DNA from: Magnetovibrio sp. PR-2
GTDB lineage: Bacteria > Pseudomonadota > Alphaproteobacteria > Rhodospirillales > Magnetovibrionaceae
DNA length: 64,000 nucleotides
Assembly (NCBI RefSeq): GCF_036689815.1
Contig: NZ_JBAHUR010000002.1
Location: 372,001-436,000 of the forward strand
Direction: 5' to 3'
The position numbers were made by a program, and so were the translations under genes. A model generated the notes under the pieces. That model was given only the letters and a program-made list of their open reading frames with translations. It searched no databases and had not been told where the DNA came from. This document shows, piece after piece, positions 16,519 through 24,660 of the stretch. Positions within the stretch are counted from its first letter, which is position 1. Each line of letters starts with the position of its first letter.

Positions 16519-17472
16519 TTATAATTTGAATACGTCGTCGAACGGTTCTGCGCCTTCGACGACGGGCAGGGACAACTCATTCCCCCAATGTCCCCAGCCG
16601 CCATTGTATAGACGTACGTCCTTATAGCCCAGTGCTTTGAGTTGCATGTACGCCAAGCTCATCCTAAACCCATCATGGCAATACACAATCACGGTTTTGT
16701 CTTTGGCAATAGATGCATACATCTCCGCCAATTCATCCAAGGTATACCATGTTTGATCTTCGCCGTGTGTACCCGCCAAACTGACGATGTTGATGGCTCC
16801 TGGGATGTGACCGCCGCGCACGGCATGCACCACTTCTTCGCCACTGTAATGGCTCTGCGGACGCGCATCCAAGAGGACAACACCAGAGTCCCGTTGAGAG
16901 ACGACGCGGTCGTAAACATCCATCCATTCAACGGACAGTTTAGCGTTTGCATCCTTCAGCGTGACATTTCCGCGCGTCCGCTCTGCCTTGTCTTTCTCAA
17001 GATCGTTAAAGCCTTGCCACGCGACCGTGCCGCCATCCAAAAGCTTCACGCGGGACATATCGTACCCGTAGTATTCCAACAAAAAGTATAAGCGTGATGC
17101 AAGGGCTGTGCGTGAATCATCATACAGGACAAGGGTTGAATCGTTATTCACGCCCCAATCCCGCAGTGTATTTTCGAAGGCTGATTTATCCGGAAAAAAC
17201 ATGATGGATTGACCATCATTATCTCCGAGGTCTTTGAACCGCTGAACTTGAACTGAACCCGGAATATGACCAACAGTATAATATCTGTGCGGATAGTAGC
17301 GCACTTCCAACGCAATCAAGTTTTGATCATCAATGTGTTCTTCCAGCCATTCTGTATCAACCAGAAAATCAGCACCTTCTGCTTTAGCTGGACCACCCCA
17401 CACCGTAACAACGAGCAATGCAAACAGAGCAATGCCCTTCATCAATAAATCAAGCTTTGGCAAACCACGCAT
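16519..17472 (-). CDS. Exported two-domain rhodanese (sulfurtransferase)
   Basis: 317 residues from an ATG with a near-perfect ribosome site (GGGGAGGATATAG). The N-terminal signal has hydrophobic IALFALLVVTVWG and cleavage near AKA-EG. Two rhodanese domains follow. The first has DSRTALASRLYF in place of a Cys loop and is structural. The second carries the active loop VIVYCHDGFRMS. Exported tandem rhodaneses move sulfane sulfur from thiosulfate or mercaptopyruvate to acceptors such as cyanide. It lies 29 bases after the ACR3 gene on the same strand and before the AioX-like gene. A link to thioarsenic chemistry is conceivable but speculative. Confidence 0.88.
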   Translation of the reverse strand: MRGLPKLDLLMKGIALFALLVVTVWGGPAKAEGADFLVDTEWLEEHIDDQNLIALEVRYYPHRYYTVGHIPGSVQVQRFKDLGDNDGQSIMFFPDKSAFENTLRDWGVNNDSTLVLYDDSRTALASRLYFLLEYYGYDMSRVKLLDGGTVAWQGFNDLEKDKAERTRGNVTLKDANAKLSVEWMDVYDRVVSQRDSGVVLLDARPQSHYSGEEVVHAVRGGHIPGAINIVSLAGTHGEDQTWYTLDELAEMYASIAKDKTVIVYCHDGFRMSLAYMQLKALGYKDVRLYNGGWGHWGNELSLPVVEGAEPFDDVFKL

Positions 17473-17501
17473 TCTATATCCTCCCCAGGTATTTTTTTGG
17501 T

Positions 17502-18578
17502 TTATGTCTTCACTGGCACGCGTTCGTACCATCCACGGGTTCTGTTAACGATTGTGACAACGGACAACATCACTGGCACTTCCACCAACACCCCAACCAC
17601 TGTCGCAAGGGCAGCGCCACTATCAAACCCAAATAGACTTATGGCCGCGGCAACTGCCAACTCAAAAAAATTACTGGCACCAATGAGCGCTGAAGGTGCC
17701 GCAACTGAATGATCTTCGCCAACCGTTCTATTCAGAATATATGCCAAGCCGGAATTGAAGTAGACCTGAATCAGAATCGGAACGGCTAGTATCGCAATGA
17801 TCAAAGGCTGTTCGATGATTTGACCGCCCTGAAAGCCGAACAACAAAACCAAAGTGACAAGAAGTGCAATTATGGAAACTGGATCCATCTTCTGAATAAC
17901 GTTTTGGAGACGTTTCTCCCCTCCGGACCGCAGCAATCTCAGCCGAAGGATTTGTGCAGCGGCAACCGGCACCACGATATAAATCAAGACAGACAGAAAC
18001 AGTGTGTCCCACGGCACCGTTATAGCCGACAAGCCAAGAAGGAGGCCGACAATTGGTGCGAAGGCAAAAATCATTATGACGTCATTTAGCGCAACCTGGG
18101 ACAGCGTGAAATGTGGTTCGCCATCGCTCAAGTTACTCCACACAAACACCATGGCCGTACAAGGTGCAGCGGCAAGTATAATTAAACCGGCGATGTAGGA
18201 ATCAATCTGCTCCGCCGGCAGATATGGCGCAAAAAAATGGCGAATGAACAACCAGGCAAGAAGTGCCATTGAGAATGGCTTTACGGCCCAGTTTACGAAC
18301 AAGGTTACACTGATTCCGCGCCAATGTTCCCGCACACGGTGCAATGCGCCAAAGTCGATCTTCAACAGCATCGGGATAATCATCAACCAAATGAGAACTG
18401 CAACGGGCAGATTAACCTGTGCTATCTCAAGGTTTCCAATCATTTGAAAAGGTGAAGGAAAGAATGAGCCCAACGCAACGCCAACAATTATGCACAAGCC
18501 AACCCAGACGGTTAGATAGCGTCCAAAAATCCCCAAGGATTCTTTGCTCTTGGCAGAAGACATATTCTTAGCTCCCAT
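17502..18578 (-). CDS. acr3: Arsenite efflux transporter ACR3
   Basis: Membrane carrier of 358 residues with ten predicted helices. It has the ACR3 signature around the essential cysteine (LAAAPCTAMVFVWSNLSDGE) and later ALIGASNFFELAVAAAI, both strongly conserved in bacterial ACR3 (BASS superfamily). It exports arsenite using the proton gradient. AGGGAT precedes the ATG at 18578. It is nine bases downstream of arsR and probably shares its transcript and repression. arsC is not visible in the window. Confidence 0.95.
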   Translation of the reverse strand: MGAKNMSSAKSKESLGIFGRYLTVWVGLCIIVGVALGSFFPSPFQMIGNLEIAQVNLPVAVLIWLMIIPMLLKIDFGALHRVREHWRGISVTLFVNWAVKPFSMALLAWLFIRHFFAPYLPAEQIDSYIAGLIILAAAPCTAMVFVWSNLSDGEPHFTLSQVALNDVIMIFAFAPIVGLLLGLSAITVPWDTLFLSVLIYIVVPVAAAQILRLRLLRSGGEKRLQNVIQKMDPVSIIALLVTLVLLFGFQGGQIIEQPLIIAILAVPILIQVYFNSGLAYILNRTVGEDHSVAAPSALIGASNFFELAVAAAISLFGFDSGAALATVVGVLVEVPVMLSVVTIVNRTRGWYERVPVKT

Positions 18579-18586
18579 GCTTATCC

Positions 18587-18931
18587 CTAGGCTGACTGAT
18601 CACAACATTTTGTTTCTGGCTCAACCTTGCGGATACATAACTCTGGTCGTCCACCGCAACAATCGTCGACTAGGAAGCCCAGCAGTTGGTTGAGATTGTC
18701 AAAGTTTGCCGAATAGATGACCTGGCGCCCCTGCTTACGGCTCGTGACCAGACCAGCATGACGCAGGTCTTTTAGGTGAAAGGAGAGTGTTGAAGGTCCA
18801 ACTTTTACTTGCGCGGCTAACTCACCCGCTGACATACCGCCTTGTGCCACAAGCGCCCGAAAAACTTCAAGACGCATTTCACTGGCCAAACCAGAAAGGA
18901 TTTGGGTAGCTTGAAATAGGGAAAGGCTCAT
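18587..18931 (-). CDS. arsR: Arsenite-responsive ArsR repressor
   Basis: Winged-helix ArsR/SmtB repressor of about 114 residues. The recognition helix region is VGPSTLSFHLKDLRHAGLV. The usual helix-3 metal site (CxCxxC) is absent. Instead the C-terminus has a CC-x5-C cluster (DDCCGGRPELC) and a final CC, the spacing of the As(III) site of Acidithiobacillus-type ArsR. ATG 18931 was chosen over an upstream TTG. It heads the leftward arsR-acr3-rhodanese unit and faces the GAPDH-arsJ unit across a palindrome that is probably its operator. Confidence 0.92.
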   Translation of the reverse strand: MSLSLFQATQILSGLASEMRLEVFRALVAQGGMSAGELAAQVKVGPSTLSFHLKDLRHAGLVTSRKQGRQVIYSANFDNLNQLLGFLVDDCCGGRPELCIRKVEPETKCCDQSA

Positions 18932-18992
18932 CAGCAAAAGACCTCATTCGAACATGTTGCATAAAAAAAAGGAGCTAGACTTACGAAGATAC

Positions 18993-19008
18993 TTCAATAT
19001 TCATTGAA
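18993..19008. promoter_or_regulatory. Probable ArsR operator in the divergent promoter region
   Basis: The inverted repeat TTCAAT-ATTC-ATTGAA lies between the divergent arsR and GAPDH genes, 62 bases from one start and 71 from the other. Size and symmetry fit ArsR/SmtB operators. One site could control both the efflux unit and the GAPDH-ArsJ unit. Confidence 0.7.
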
Positions 19009-19078
19009 ATGTCAAAATATCTGTTTAACCTCCTCCCACAGTCTGAAAATTTTGAAAGGCTCACAATAGGAGACAGAT

Positions 19079-20080
19079 ATGACTATTAAGATCGGCATCA
19101 ATGGATTTGGCCGCATGGGACGCTTGGCCCTGCGTGCAGGTTGGGAACGTGAAAATCTGGAATGGTCTCGTATCAACGAACTGAACACTGATGCGGCTGG
19201 TTCTGCCCATCTAGTAACATTCGACAGTGTGCACGGCAAATGGGATAGGGAAGCAACTGCTAATGGCGAAACTGTAGTCATTGACAGAAGGTCCATTGAA
19301 CATACGTCCATACAGGATATAGGTGACGGTGATTGGGGCGATTGCGACATCGTGCTGGAATGCACGGGAAAGTTTCGCAAACCCTCCCAACTGCAAAGCT
19401 ATTTCGATCACGGGGTAAAAAAGGTCATAGTCGCTGCTCCTGTGAAGGACGAGGCGTTGAATGTCGTCTACGGTGTTAACGACGATCTGTACGATCCCGT
19501 CAAACATGATTTATTAACGGCTGCTAGCTGTACCACCAACTGCTTGGCCCCGGTGGTCAAAGTTGTGCATGAAAAAATCGGAATCGAACATGGTGCCATC
19601 ACCACTATTCACGATGTCACTAACACACAAGTGGTTGTCGATTTCCCGCACAAGGACATGCGCCGCGCACGATCCAGCCTAGTGAACTTGGTACCGACCA
19701 CCACCGGTTCGGCCACCGCCATCACCATGATTTATCCAGAACTGAAGGGTAAGTTGAACGGCCATGCAGTGCGTGTGCCGTTGTTAAATGCGTCGCTCAC
19801 CGATTGCGTGTTCGAACTAAAACGTAAAGTCACTGTGGAAGAAGTTAACCAGTTGTTCCGCGACGCCGCCCAAGGTGAATTAAAGGGCATCTTGGGCCTA
19901 GAGGACCGTCCGTTGGTGTCGACCGACTACACCAATGATCCGCGCTCTTCGATAGTTGACGGCCCTTCAACTATGGTCGTGGACGGCAGGCAATTGAAGG
20001 TTTTGGCGTGGTATGACAATGAATGGGGTTACGTGAACCGCATGGTCGATCTGGCGGCGAAAGTCGCGGCGTCACTGTAA
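19079..20080 (+). CDS. Arsenic-island glyceraldehyde-3-phosphate dehydrogenase
   Basis: Complete GAPDH of 333 residues: NAD loop [15 protein letters not shown], catalytic Cys in SCTTNCLAP near residue 152, catalytic His in [10 protein letters not shown], and the C-terminal block [26 protein letters not shown] precedes the ATG. It is followed nine bases later by arsJ. This pairing is the described arsenate resistance route: GAPDH makes 1-arseno-3-phosphoglycerate from arsenate and glyceraldehyde-3-phosphate, and ArsJ exports it. A general glycolytic role is less likely because no gap-pgk cluster is here and the gene sits in an ars locus. Confidence 0.93.
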   Translation: MTIKIGINGFGRMGRLALRAGWERENLEWSRINELNTDAAGSAHLVTFDSVHGKWDREATANGETVVIDRRSIEHTSIQDIGDGDWGDCDIVLECTGKFRKPSQLQSYFDHGVKKVIVAAPVKDEALNVVYGVNDDLYDPVKHDLLTAASCTTNCLAPVVKVVHEKIGIEHGAITTIHDVTNTQVVVDFPHKDMRRARSSLVNLVPTTTGSATAITMIYPELKGKLNGHAVRVPLLNASLTDCVFELKRKVTVEEVNQLFRDAAQGELKGILGLEDRPLVSTDYTNDPRSSIVDGPSTMVVDGRQLKVLAWYDNEWGYVNRMVDLAAKVAASL

Positions 20081-20089
20081 GGGCCCAGC

Positions 20090-21301
20090 ATGATGAGCAC
20101 CGACATTCGCAACTACGCCCTGGTGACAACGGCCTATTGGGGCTTCACGCTGACCGATGGCGCATTGCGCATGTTGGTGCTATTGCATTTCCACACAATG
20201 GGTTATAGCCCGATTGAAATCGCGCTTCTGTTTCTGTTTTATGAATTCTTCGGCATTGTCACCAACTTGGTTGGCGGCTGGATCGCATCACGCATGGGGT
20301 TGAAGATCACGCTGTTTGCGGGATTGACGCTGCAGGTGGTGGCGTTATCCGCGTTGGCGCAGTTCAATTCCGATTGGCCGGTGTGGTCTGGTGTGGTGTT
20401 CGTGATGGGAGCGCAGGCGTTATCAGGTATAGCCAAAGACCTGACCAAGATGAGTTCCAAAAGCGCAGTAAAACTGCTAGTGCCGGAGGGGGAACACGGT
20501 GCTCTGTTTAAATGGGTTGCCGTGCTGACTGGGTCAAAGAATGCGCTCAAGGGTATAGGCTTTTTCTTAGGCGGCGTTCTGTTGACGGCGTTTGGATTTG
20601 CCGGTGCACTCTATGCCATGGCAGGCGGATTGGCTTTGGTTCTTCTGGCTTCCGTACTGTTGTTACCCGGCCAGATCGGACAAGCCAAAAGCAAAGTGAA
20701 GTTCTCGCAGATATTATCCAAAAGCCGCAATATGAATTACCTGTCAGCCGCACGCTTATTCCTGTTTGGGTCTCGGGACATCTGGTTTGTGGTCGGTTTG
20801 CCATTGTTCCTCGCTGCCACACTGGATTGGGGGCATGCGGAAGTGGGCGGCTATATGGCTGCATGGGTAATCGTCTACGGTTTCGTCCAAGCGGGCGCGC
20901 CCAAGGTGTTGAAGAAATCCGCCCATGCCCCAGACGGTGCGCTCAGCCGACGTTGGATTTTAATTTTGTTGATCGTCACAGTAGCTATAGCAGGTGCGGT
21001 GATGGCGGATGTGGAACCGGGCTTAGCCGTGGTGTTCGGACTTGTGGTATTTGGCTTTGTGTTTGCCGTCAACTCGGCCGTCCATTCATATTTGGTGTTG
21101 GCGTATTCTCAATCCGATCATGTGGCGCTCGACGTCGGATTTTATTACATGGCAAATGCAGGTGGAAGATTAATTGGCACAGTGTTGTCTGGTCTCGCTT
21201 ATCAATGGGGTGGGATGGAGATGTGCCTGGTCGTCTCTGCTATTTTCGTGGCAATATCGTGGCTGATAAGCCTGCCCCTAAATCGTGTGAACACAGGTTA
21301 A
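20090..21301 (+). CDS. arsJ: Organoarsenical efflux MFS protein ArsJ
   Basis: Twelve-helix major facilitator of 403 residues. The N-terminus YALVTTAYWGFTLTDGALRM and the segment GWIASRMGLKITLFAG match ArsJ, as does the conserved cytoplasmic KDLTKMSSKSAVKLL. It exports 1-arseno-3-phosphoglycerate, which breaks down outside the cell and releases arsenate. Gene order directly after GAPDH and divergent from arsR-acr3 supports the name. Met 20090 and Met 20093 are both possible starts. Confidence 0.93.
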   Translation: MMSTDIRNYALVTTAYWGFTLTDGALRMLVLLHFHTMGYSPIEIALLFLFYEFFGIVTNLVGGWIASRMGLKITLFAGLTLQVVALSALAQFNSDWPVWSGVVFVMGAQALSGIAKDLTKMSSKSAVKLLVPEGEHGALFKWVAVLTGSKNALKGIGFFLGGVLLTAFGFAGALYAMAGGLALVLLASVLLLPGQIGQAKSKVKFSQILSKSRNMNYLSAARLFLFGSRDIWFVVGLPLFLAATLDWGHAEVGGYMAAWVIVYGFVQAGAPKVLKKSAHAPDGALSRRWILILLIVTVAIAGAVMADVEPGLAVVFGLVVFGFVFAVNSAVHSYLVLAYSQSDHVALDVGFYYMANAGGRLIGTVLSGLAYQWGGMEMCLVVSAIFVAISWLISLPLNRVNTG

Positions 21302-21569
21302 TCCGCCTTGCCCCGAACAAATAAGGTTCGGCGCTGATTTCTGGAAAACCGTATCTCGTATGTTGGCTGCAAGTTGCAGTATCTAACGTCAGCGTTCAAG
21401 GGACATATTAAGCTCATTTCATAACGGAGAAATAATCTGCTGTTGTGACTGATATTCTCTTGCTGTTTGCGAAGGGCGTAATAAGAAATGCAGTGATAGT
21501 GGTGGGATATATTGAAAACAGAGCTTCGTTAGAAGCTGCTATATAATCCAACAAGAGCAAAAAGAATAT
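21302..21569. other. Spacer after arsJ with a weak terminator
   Basis: CCGAAC-N7-GTTCGG at 21313..21331 can form a hairpin just after arsJ and is followed by a short T-containing stretch, so it may be a weak terminator. Nothing else was recognised. Confidence 0.4.
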
Positions 21570-21872
21570 TCATGCATATATATTCATGTACTTCATACAG
21601 ATGACACGAAGGCACGAAGAAATATTCTTATCGTTGGCAACTAAGCATTGATCATGAATGCGCGTGATCAGCTGTGGAAGCGTTAGCTTCATCTTATCAG
21701 CCATATCTTCTAGAACAGTCCAAAAAACTTTTTCAAGACGAACCGTGGTGCTGTGACCATGGATGCGAAACCCGCGCTTTTCTGGAATGAACTCGCTGAC
21801 TTGATCCGTCGAACAGGCATTAAACATATGCCCTAGAAAATTTTCTGGTTCGATTTCGATAAAGATGGACAT
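21570..21872 (-). CDS. Ribbon-helix-helix domain protein
   Basis: About 100 residues from the ATG at 21872, which has GAGG nine bases upstream; a longer frame to 21980 has no ribosome site. The C-terminal half matches the RHH_4 type domain found in alphaproteobacteria: RIHGHSTTVRLEKVFWTVLE then LTLPQLITRIHDQ. Such proteins are presumed DNA-binding dimers. It lies divergent from the YeeE cluster and could control it. The N-terminal part (IEIEPENFLGHMF) is unassigned. Confidence 0.75.
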   Translation of the reverse strand: MSIFIEIEPENFLGHMFNACSTDQVSEFIPEKRGFRIHGHSTTVRLEKVFWTVLEDMADKMKLTLPQLITRIHDQCLVANDKNISSCLRVICMKYMNIYA

Positions 21873-22067
21873 TCCAATAAACCTCGATTGTTGTTGTGTT
21901 TTTTGTTTTTTTTCAGGCGGAACGGGCCTGATTTGCGACGAAGATGGCATGATTTTTTTGTAGTTTCCAATAATTACCACCAGTTCAAATCCCCATTATC
22001 ATAGACTGTATCCAACAAAGCGGAAACCGCCAAAAACAACAGTAATGTATCGGGGAGGATACAGTTC

Positions 22068-22559
22068 ATGGATTTTTTTAATAAGACACTTGATCCCATC
22101 ATCGCTCTGATGGCGATTGCTGTGCTCGATATCTTTTTATTCCTTCTGTTGGGTGCCTGGACCGTTGGTGGTGGCGAAACCATGATGACGGGATTGATCG
22201 CCGAAGTTTTTATGGGGGACGAATTGAAACGTCTTCCGTTTTGGAATTTGGTGTTTGAACCTGATGCAGGCTACTGGAAAATCTATATCAGCCTCGGAAT
22301 GCTGTTTGGAGCGTTTATTGGCGCAAAGTTAAGCAATGAGTTTTATGTACGCTTCCCGCGGCGTGTGTCGGAGTGGGTCATGATCACAATTGGCGGATTG
22401 CTCATGGGAATTGGTATCCGCTTAGCATTTGTATGTAACGTCTCAACTTTCTTTGGCTTAACCCCTGAAATGAATCTCGGTGGCTATCTCGCAATTAGCG
22501 GCATCGTCGCGGGAGCTTGGGTTGGTTCAAAAATTTATAAAAAAGTGTTGGAGGGTTAA
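22068..22559 (+). CDS. YeeE/YedE family sulfur transport protein, first half
   Basis: Membrane protein of 163 residues with about four helices. The segment GMLFGAFIGAKLS followed by GGLLMGIGIRLAFVCNVSTFFG is the half-repeat of YeeE/YedE (TsuA) proteins; the Cys in AFVCNVS is where the family carries its sulfur-relay cysteine. GGGGAGG precedes the ATG. It is followed after three bases by a second half. TsuA-type proteins import thiosulfate by Cys relay in a single chain of about 330 to 350 residues; here two genes supply the halves. It is the first gene of the sulfur cluster. Confidence 0.85.
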   Translation: MDFFNKTLDPIIALMAIAVLDIFLFLLLGAWTVGGGETMMTGLIAEVFMGDELKRLPFWNLVFEPDAGYWKIYISLGMLFGAFIGAKLSNEFYVRFPRRVSEWVMITIGGLLMGIGIRLAFVCNVSTFFGLTPEMNLGGYLAISGIVAGAWVGSKIYKKVLEG

Positions 22560-22562
22560 GGT

Positions 22563-23219
22563 ATGTCGGTCATTGGTGAGTGTATCGTCGCGTTTATCTT
22601 TGGTACATGTGTTGGCTTGCTGGTTCAACGTTCCCGGTTCTGCAACACGGCTGCCTTGCGCGATGCAATGTTGTTCAGCACATACCGCAATACTAAAGCA
22701 TTGCTGATGGCAATGATCATGCTGACATTTGGTTTCACCTTGTTCATCACCTTTGGTGAGGGCAAGACCATGCATTTCGACGTTGGCTTTAACACCTTTG
22801 CAGGTTTGTTCATCTTTGGCGTTGGCATGGTGCTCGCCGGAGCATGCACCGTATCTACGTGGGTTAAAGCGGGTGAAGGCAACTTTGGAGCTGTCTGGGC
22901 CTTGATCTTTACCTTCATTGGGATGTTTTTATTCTCGCTTGTATGGTCAGTAAACTATTGGCCTCCTGCTCCATCTAGTATGACGGGTGAACCTAACCTG
23001 GAAGCTTTGCAATTAGGGTATGCAAACGCGGCAACATTGCAGGAAAAATTTGGCATCCCAGCAATTTTTTTCGGCTTAATCCAAATGGGTGTTTTAGCCG
23101 TCATCTATCGCGCAATCTTACGTAAAGAAGCCATACAAGCTGGTCATCACAAAGAGGTTGCAAAAGCAAATCAGAAGCACTCGTCCGTTACGGCCACAAG
23201 CAGCGCATCCACAGAATAA
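22563..23219 (+). CDS. YeeE/YedE family sulfur transport protein, second half
   Basis: 218 residues with about five helices. The N-terminus carries VGLLVQRSRFCNTAALRDAM and the middle FGVGMVLAGACTVSTWVKAGEG, each with the conserved family cysteine. It has a longer extramembrane loop (NYWPPAPSSMTGEPN) and a polar Ser/Thr-rich tail. With the preceding gene it would build a split YeeE transporter that passes thiosulfate sulfur to a cytoplasmic acceptor; the next gene is a TusA, the usual acceptor. Confidence 0.87.
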   Translation: MSVIGECIVAFIFGTCVGLLVQRSRFCNTAALRDAMLFSTYRNTKALLMAMIMLTFGFTLFITFGEGKTMHFDVGFNTFAGLFIFGVGMVLAGACTVSTWVKAGEGNFGAVWALIFTFIGMFLFSLVWSVNYWPPAPSSMTGEPNLEALQLGYANAATLQEKFGIPAIFFGLIQMGVLAVIYRAILRKEAIQAGHHKEVAKANQKHSSVTATSSASTE

Positions 23220-23253
23220 CAATCAGAACGAAGTTCAGAAGGAGAAATTTGTT

Positions 23254-23559
23254 ATGGGTTTGTTTAGTAAAAAACAAAAAGTTGAAGAAGCAAGTTCTAC
23301 GCATTCCGTCACGCTGTCTGATGGCATCACATACACCGTCGAAAGAGTTGTTGATTGTATCGGGGACAGTTGCCCGCGCCCCCAATTGATGACCAAAAAA
23401 ACTGTTGGTGAAATTAGTGTTGGGCAGATCATTGAAGTCTTGGTCGATAATCCGTCATCCATGGAAGCCCTGCCGCCGATGTGTGATGAGCTGGATTCAA
23501 CGCACTTAGAAACCATCAAAGACGCACGTTGTTGGAAAGTCTACATCCAAAAGGATTAA
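23254..23559 (+). CDS. TusA-family sulfur carrier protein
   Basis: 101 residues; GAAGGAG lies upstream of the ATG at 23254. After a short extension (GLFSKKQKVEEASST) comes the TusA fold with the active cysteine in CIGDSCPRPQLMTKK, then VGQIIEVLVDNPSS. TusA proteins accept persulfide sulfur and hand it to downstream enzymes. Position after the YeeE pair matches many yeeE-tusA pairs and suggests it takes imported sulfur. The extra cysteines (PPMCDEL, DARCWKV) are notable but not diagnostic. Confidence 0.9.
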   Translation: MGLFSKKQKVEEASSTHSVTLSDGITYTVERVVDCIGDSCPRPQLMTKKTVGEISVGQIIEVLVDNPSSMEALPPMCDELDSTHLETIKDARCWKVYIQKD

Positions 23560-23576
23560 GACCAAGGAGTATTCGA

Positions 23577-23780
23577 ATGTCGAAACTTATCATGAGCATA
23601 TATGCCGGGGCTGCATTTGCCGTTTCGATTGGTGCAGTTGCTGCGATGTTAATCGCACCTCCGCAAAGCCTACGTTCGGACCGTGACGGCGTGCCGCATT
23701 TCACTTCCTTGGTCGAACATCCTGAAACTGGTGATGCTATCAGCATTGGCACACTGATCCGTCATTATCGTGGAGATTAA
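23577..23780 (+). CDS. Small single-helix membrane protein
   Basis: 67 residues from an ATG with AAGGAG upstream. A hydrophobic helix (SIYAGAAFAVSIGAVAAMLI) is followed by a polar tail containing PHFTSLVEHPETGDAISIGT and ending HYRGD. It is probably an N-in anchored protein with a periplasmic domain of about 40 residues. No family recognised. It is tightly packed in the cluster between TusA and a 28-residue ORF. Confidence 0.7.
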   Translation: MSKLIMSIYAGAAFAVSIGAVAAMLIAPPQSLRSDRDGVPHFTSLVEHPETGDAISIGTLIRHYRGD

Positions 23781-23794
23781 GGAGTACTTGAGAA

Positions 23795-23881
23795 ATGGAT
23801 TTTGAAACTATCGTTCAACTTGTTACAGCCATCCTTGCGTTTGGCGTCATGTATATCAGCCTTCTCAAGAACACTTTGTGA
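23795..23881 (+). CDS. 28-residue membrane micro-protein
   Basis: A very short gene whose product is almost entirely one helix (IVQLVTAILAFGVMYISLL) with a Lys-Asn tail. AAGGAG lies about 11 bases upstream of the ATG, and spacing to both neighbours is short (14 and 22 bases). Such micro-proteins often stabilise membrane complexes, as CydX does for an oxidase; here a partner in the sulfur cluster is likely. No homologue recognised. Confidence 0.6.
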   Translation: MDFETIVQLVTAILAFGVMYISLLKNTL

Positions 23882-23903
23882 CGTGAACAATAAGGATCTC
23901 ATT

Positions 23904-24167
23904 ATGGATAGAAACAGCTTTCTTTTTTGTGTCGGCTCACTTGTCGTTTCTTTGTTGATTGCGATTGTAGCCTTCCCATACGTGTCCATGGATGTCCAGT
24001 CTTTGGAAGCGGCGAACACCCCACGTCCTGCACATGAAATGGGAAGTGTCGATGTCGGGAATGGCTTTGGCAAGCTTACGGTCGAAGAGTTGATGGCTTT
24101 TTATGTTGAGTCTCCACCTGTTGAAGAAGGAGCATCCGCTCCTGAAATTCGCTTTGGGGGATGTTGA
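23904..24167 (+). CDS. Membrane-anchored small protein with C-terminal Gly-Gly-Cys
   Basis: 87 residues; AAGGA is eight bases before the ATG at 23904. One N-terminal helix (FLFCVGSLVVSLLIAIVAF) is followed by a soluble part that is probably periplasmic, with LTVEELMAFYVESPP, and the chain ends RFGGC. A terminal Gly-Gly-Cys on a flexible tail resembles the swinging arm of SoxY (GGCGG) and the end cysteine of DsrC, which carry sulfur intermediates. I infer a persulfide carrier near the exported rhodaneses. No family was recognised, and the function is unproven. Confidence 0.7.
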   Translation: MDRNSFLFCVGSLVVSLLIAIVAFPYVSMDVQSLEAANTPRPAHEMGSVDVGNGFGKLTVEELMAFYVESPPVEEGASAPEIRFGGC

Positions 24168-24172
24168 GAGCG

Positions 24173-24649
24173 ATGCCTGCAGTCTCGTCCGTCTTTAGAT
24201 TTATTTGCACAGCATGCCTTGTTTCGGCTTCGCTTTCTCAAGCGCATGGCTCTGAAGACGTGAATGTCGTCTTTAATCTCACCGATGACAACATGAAAAA
24301 CGTTTTAGATATTCGAGATATGGATGCTTGTTCGACGGGCTCTCTCCCCCGGGCACGGTGTCTGCCGCTCGACCACTTTAGAGATCCCGCAGGGAACACC
24401 ATAAACTTCCATGCCTTACGCTGGCTACTCGGTACGGTGGGTTTAAGTGGAGAGGAATCTCTCTTGGTCATCGGCAGCACTGGTGATGAAGCTTTCTTTG
24501 TCGGGGCACTTTTGCATCAAGCAGGGCAAAACAGGGTCCAAGTATTTGCCCATCCTTTTCGATCCACGGCGGATGCACCTTCTGGCACGTCCCGCAGCTT
24601 CAGCCGTGAGGCTGTTTTCACCGCACCCATGCGTTACACAAAAAACTAA
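24173..24649 (+). CDS. Exported rhodanese-like protein lacking the catalytic cysteine
   Basis: 158 residues with a Sec signal (FRFICTACLVSASL, cleavage near SQAHG). The body has the single rhodanese fold: LDIRDMDACSTGSLPRARC matches the D-x-R and G-H-I-P-G-A region. At the active loop, where C-x-x-G-x-R is expected after a hydrophobic strand, it reads LLVIGSTGDEAFF with no Cys. It is therefore probably a binding or structural rhodanese rather than a sulfurtransferase. The ATG at 24173 is preferred over the TTG at 24161, and the gene abuts the Gly-Gly-Cys protein. Confidence 0.7.
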   Translation: MPAVSSVFRFICTACLVSASLSQAHGSEDVNVVFNLTDDNMKNVLDIRDMDACSTGSLPRARCLPLDHFRDPAGNTINFHALRWLLGTVGLSGEESLLVIGSTGDEAFFVGALLHQAGQNRVQVFAHPFRSTADAPSGTSRSFSREAVFTAPMRYTKN

Positions 24650-24660
24650 AAGGAAATATC

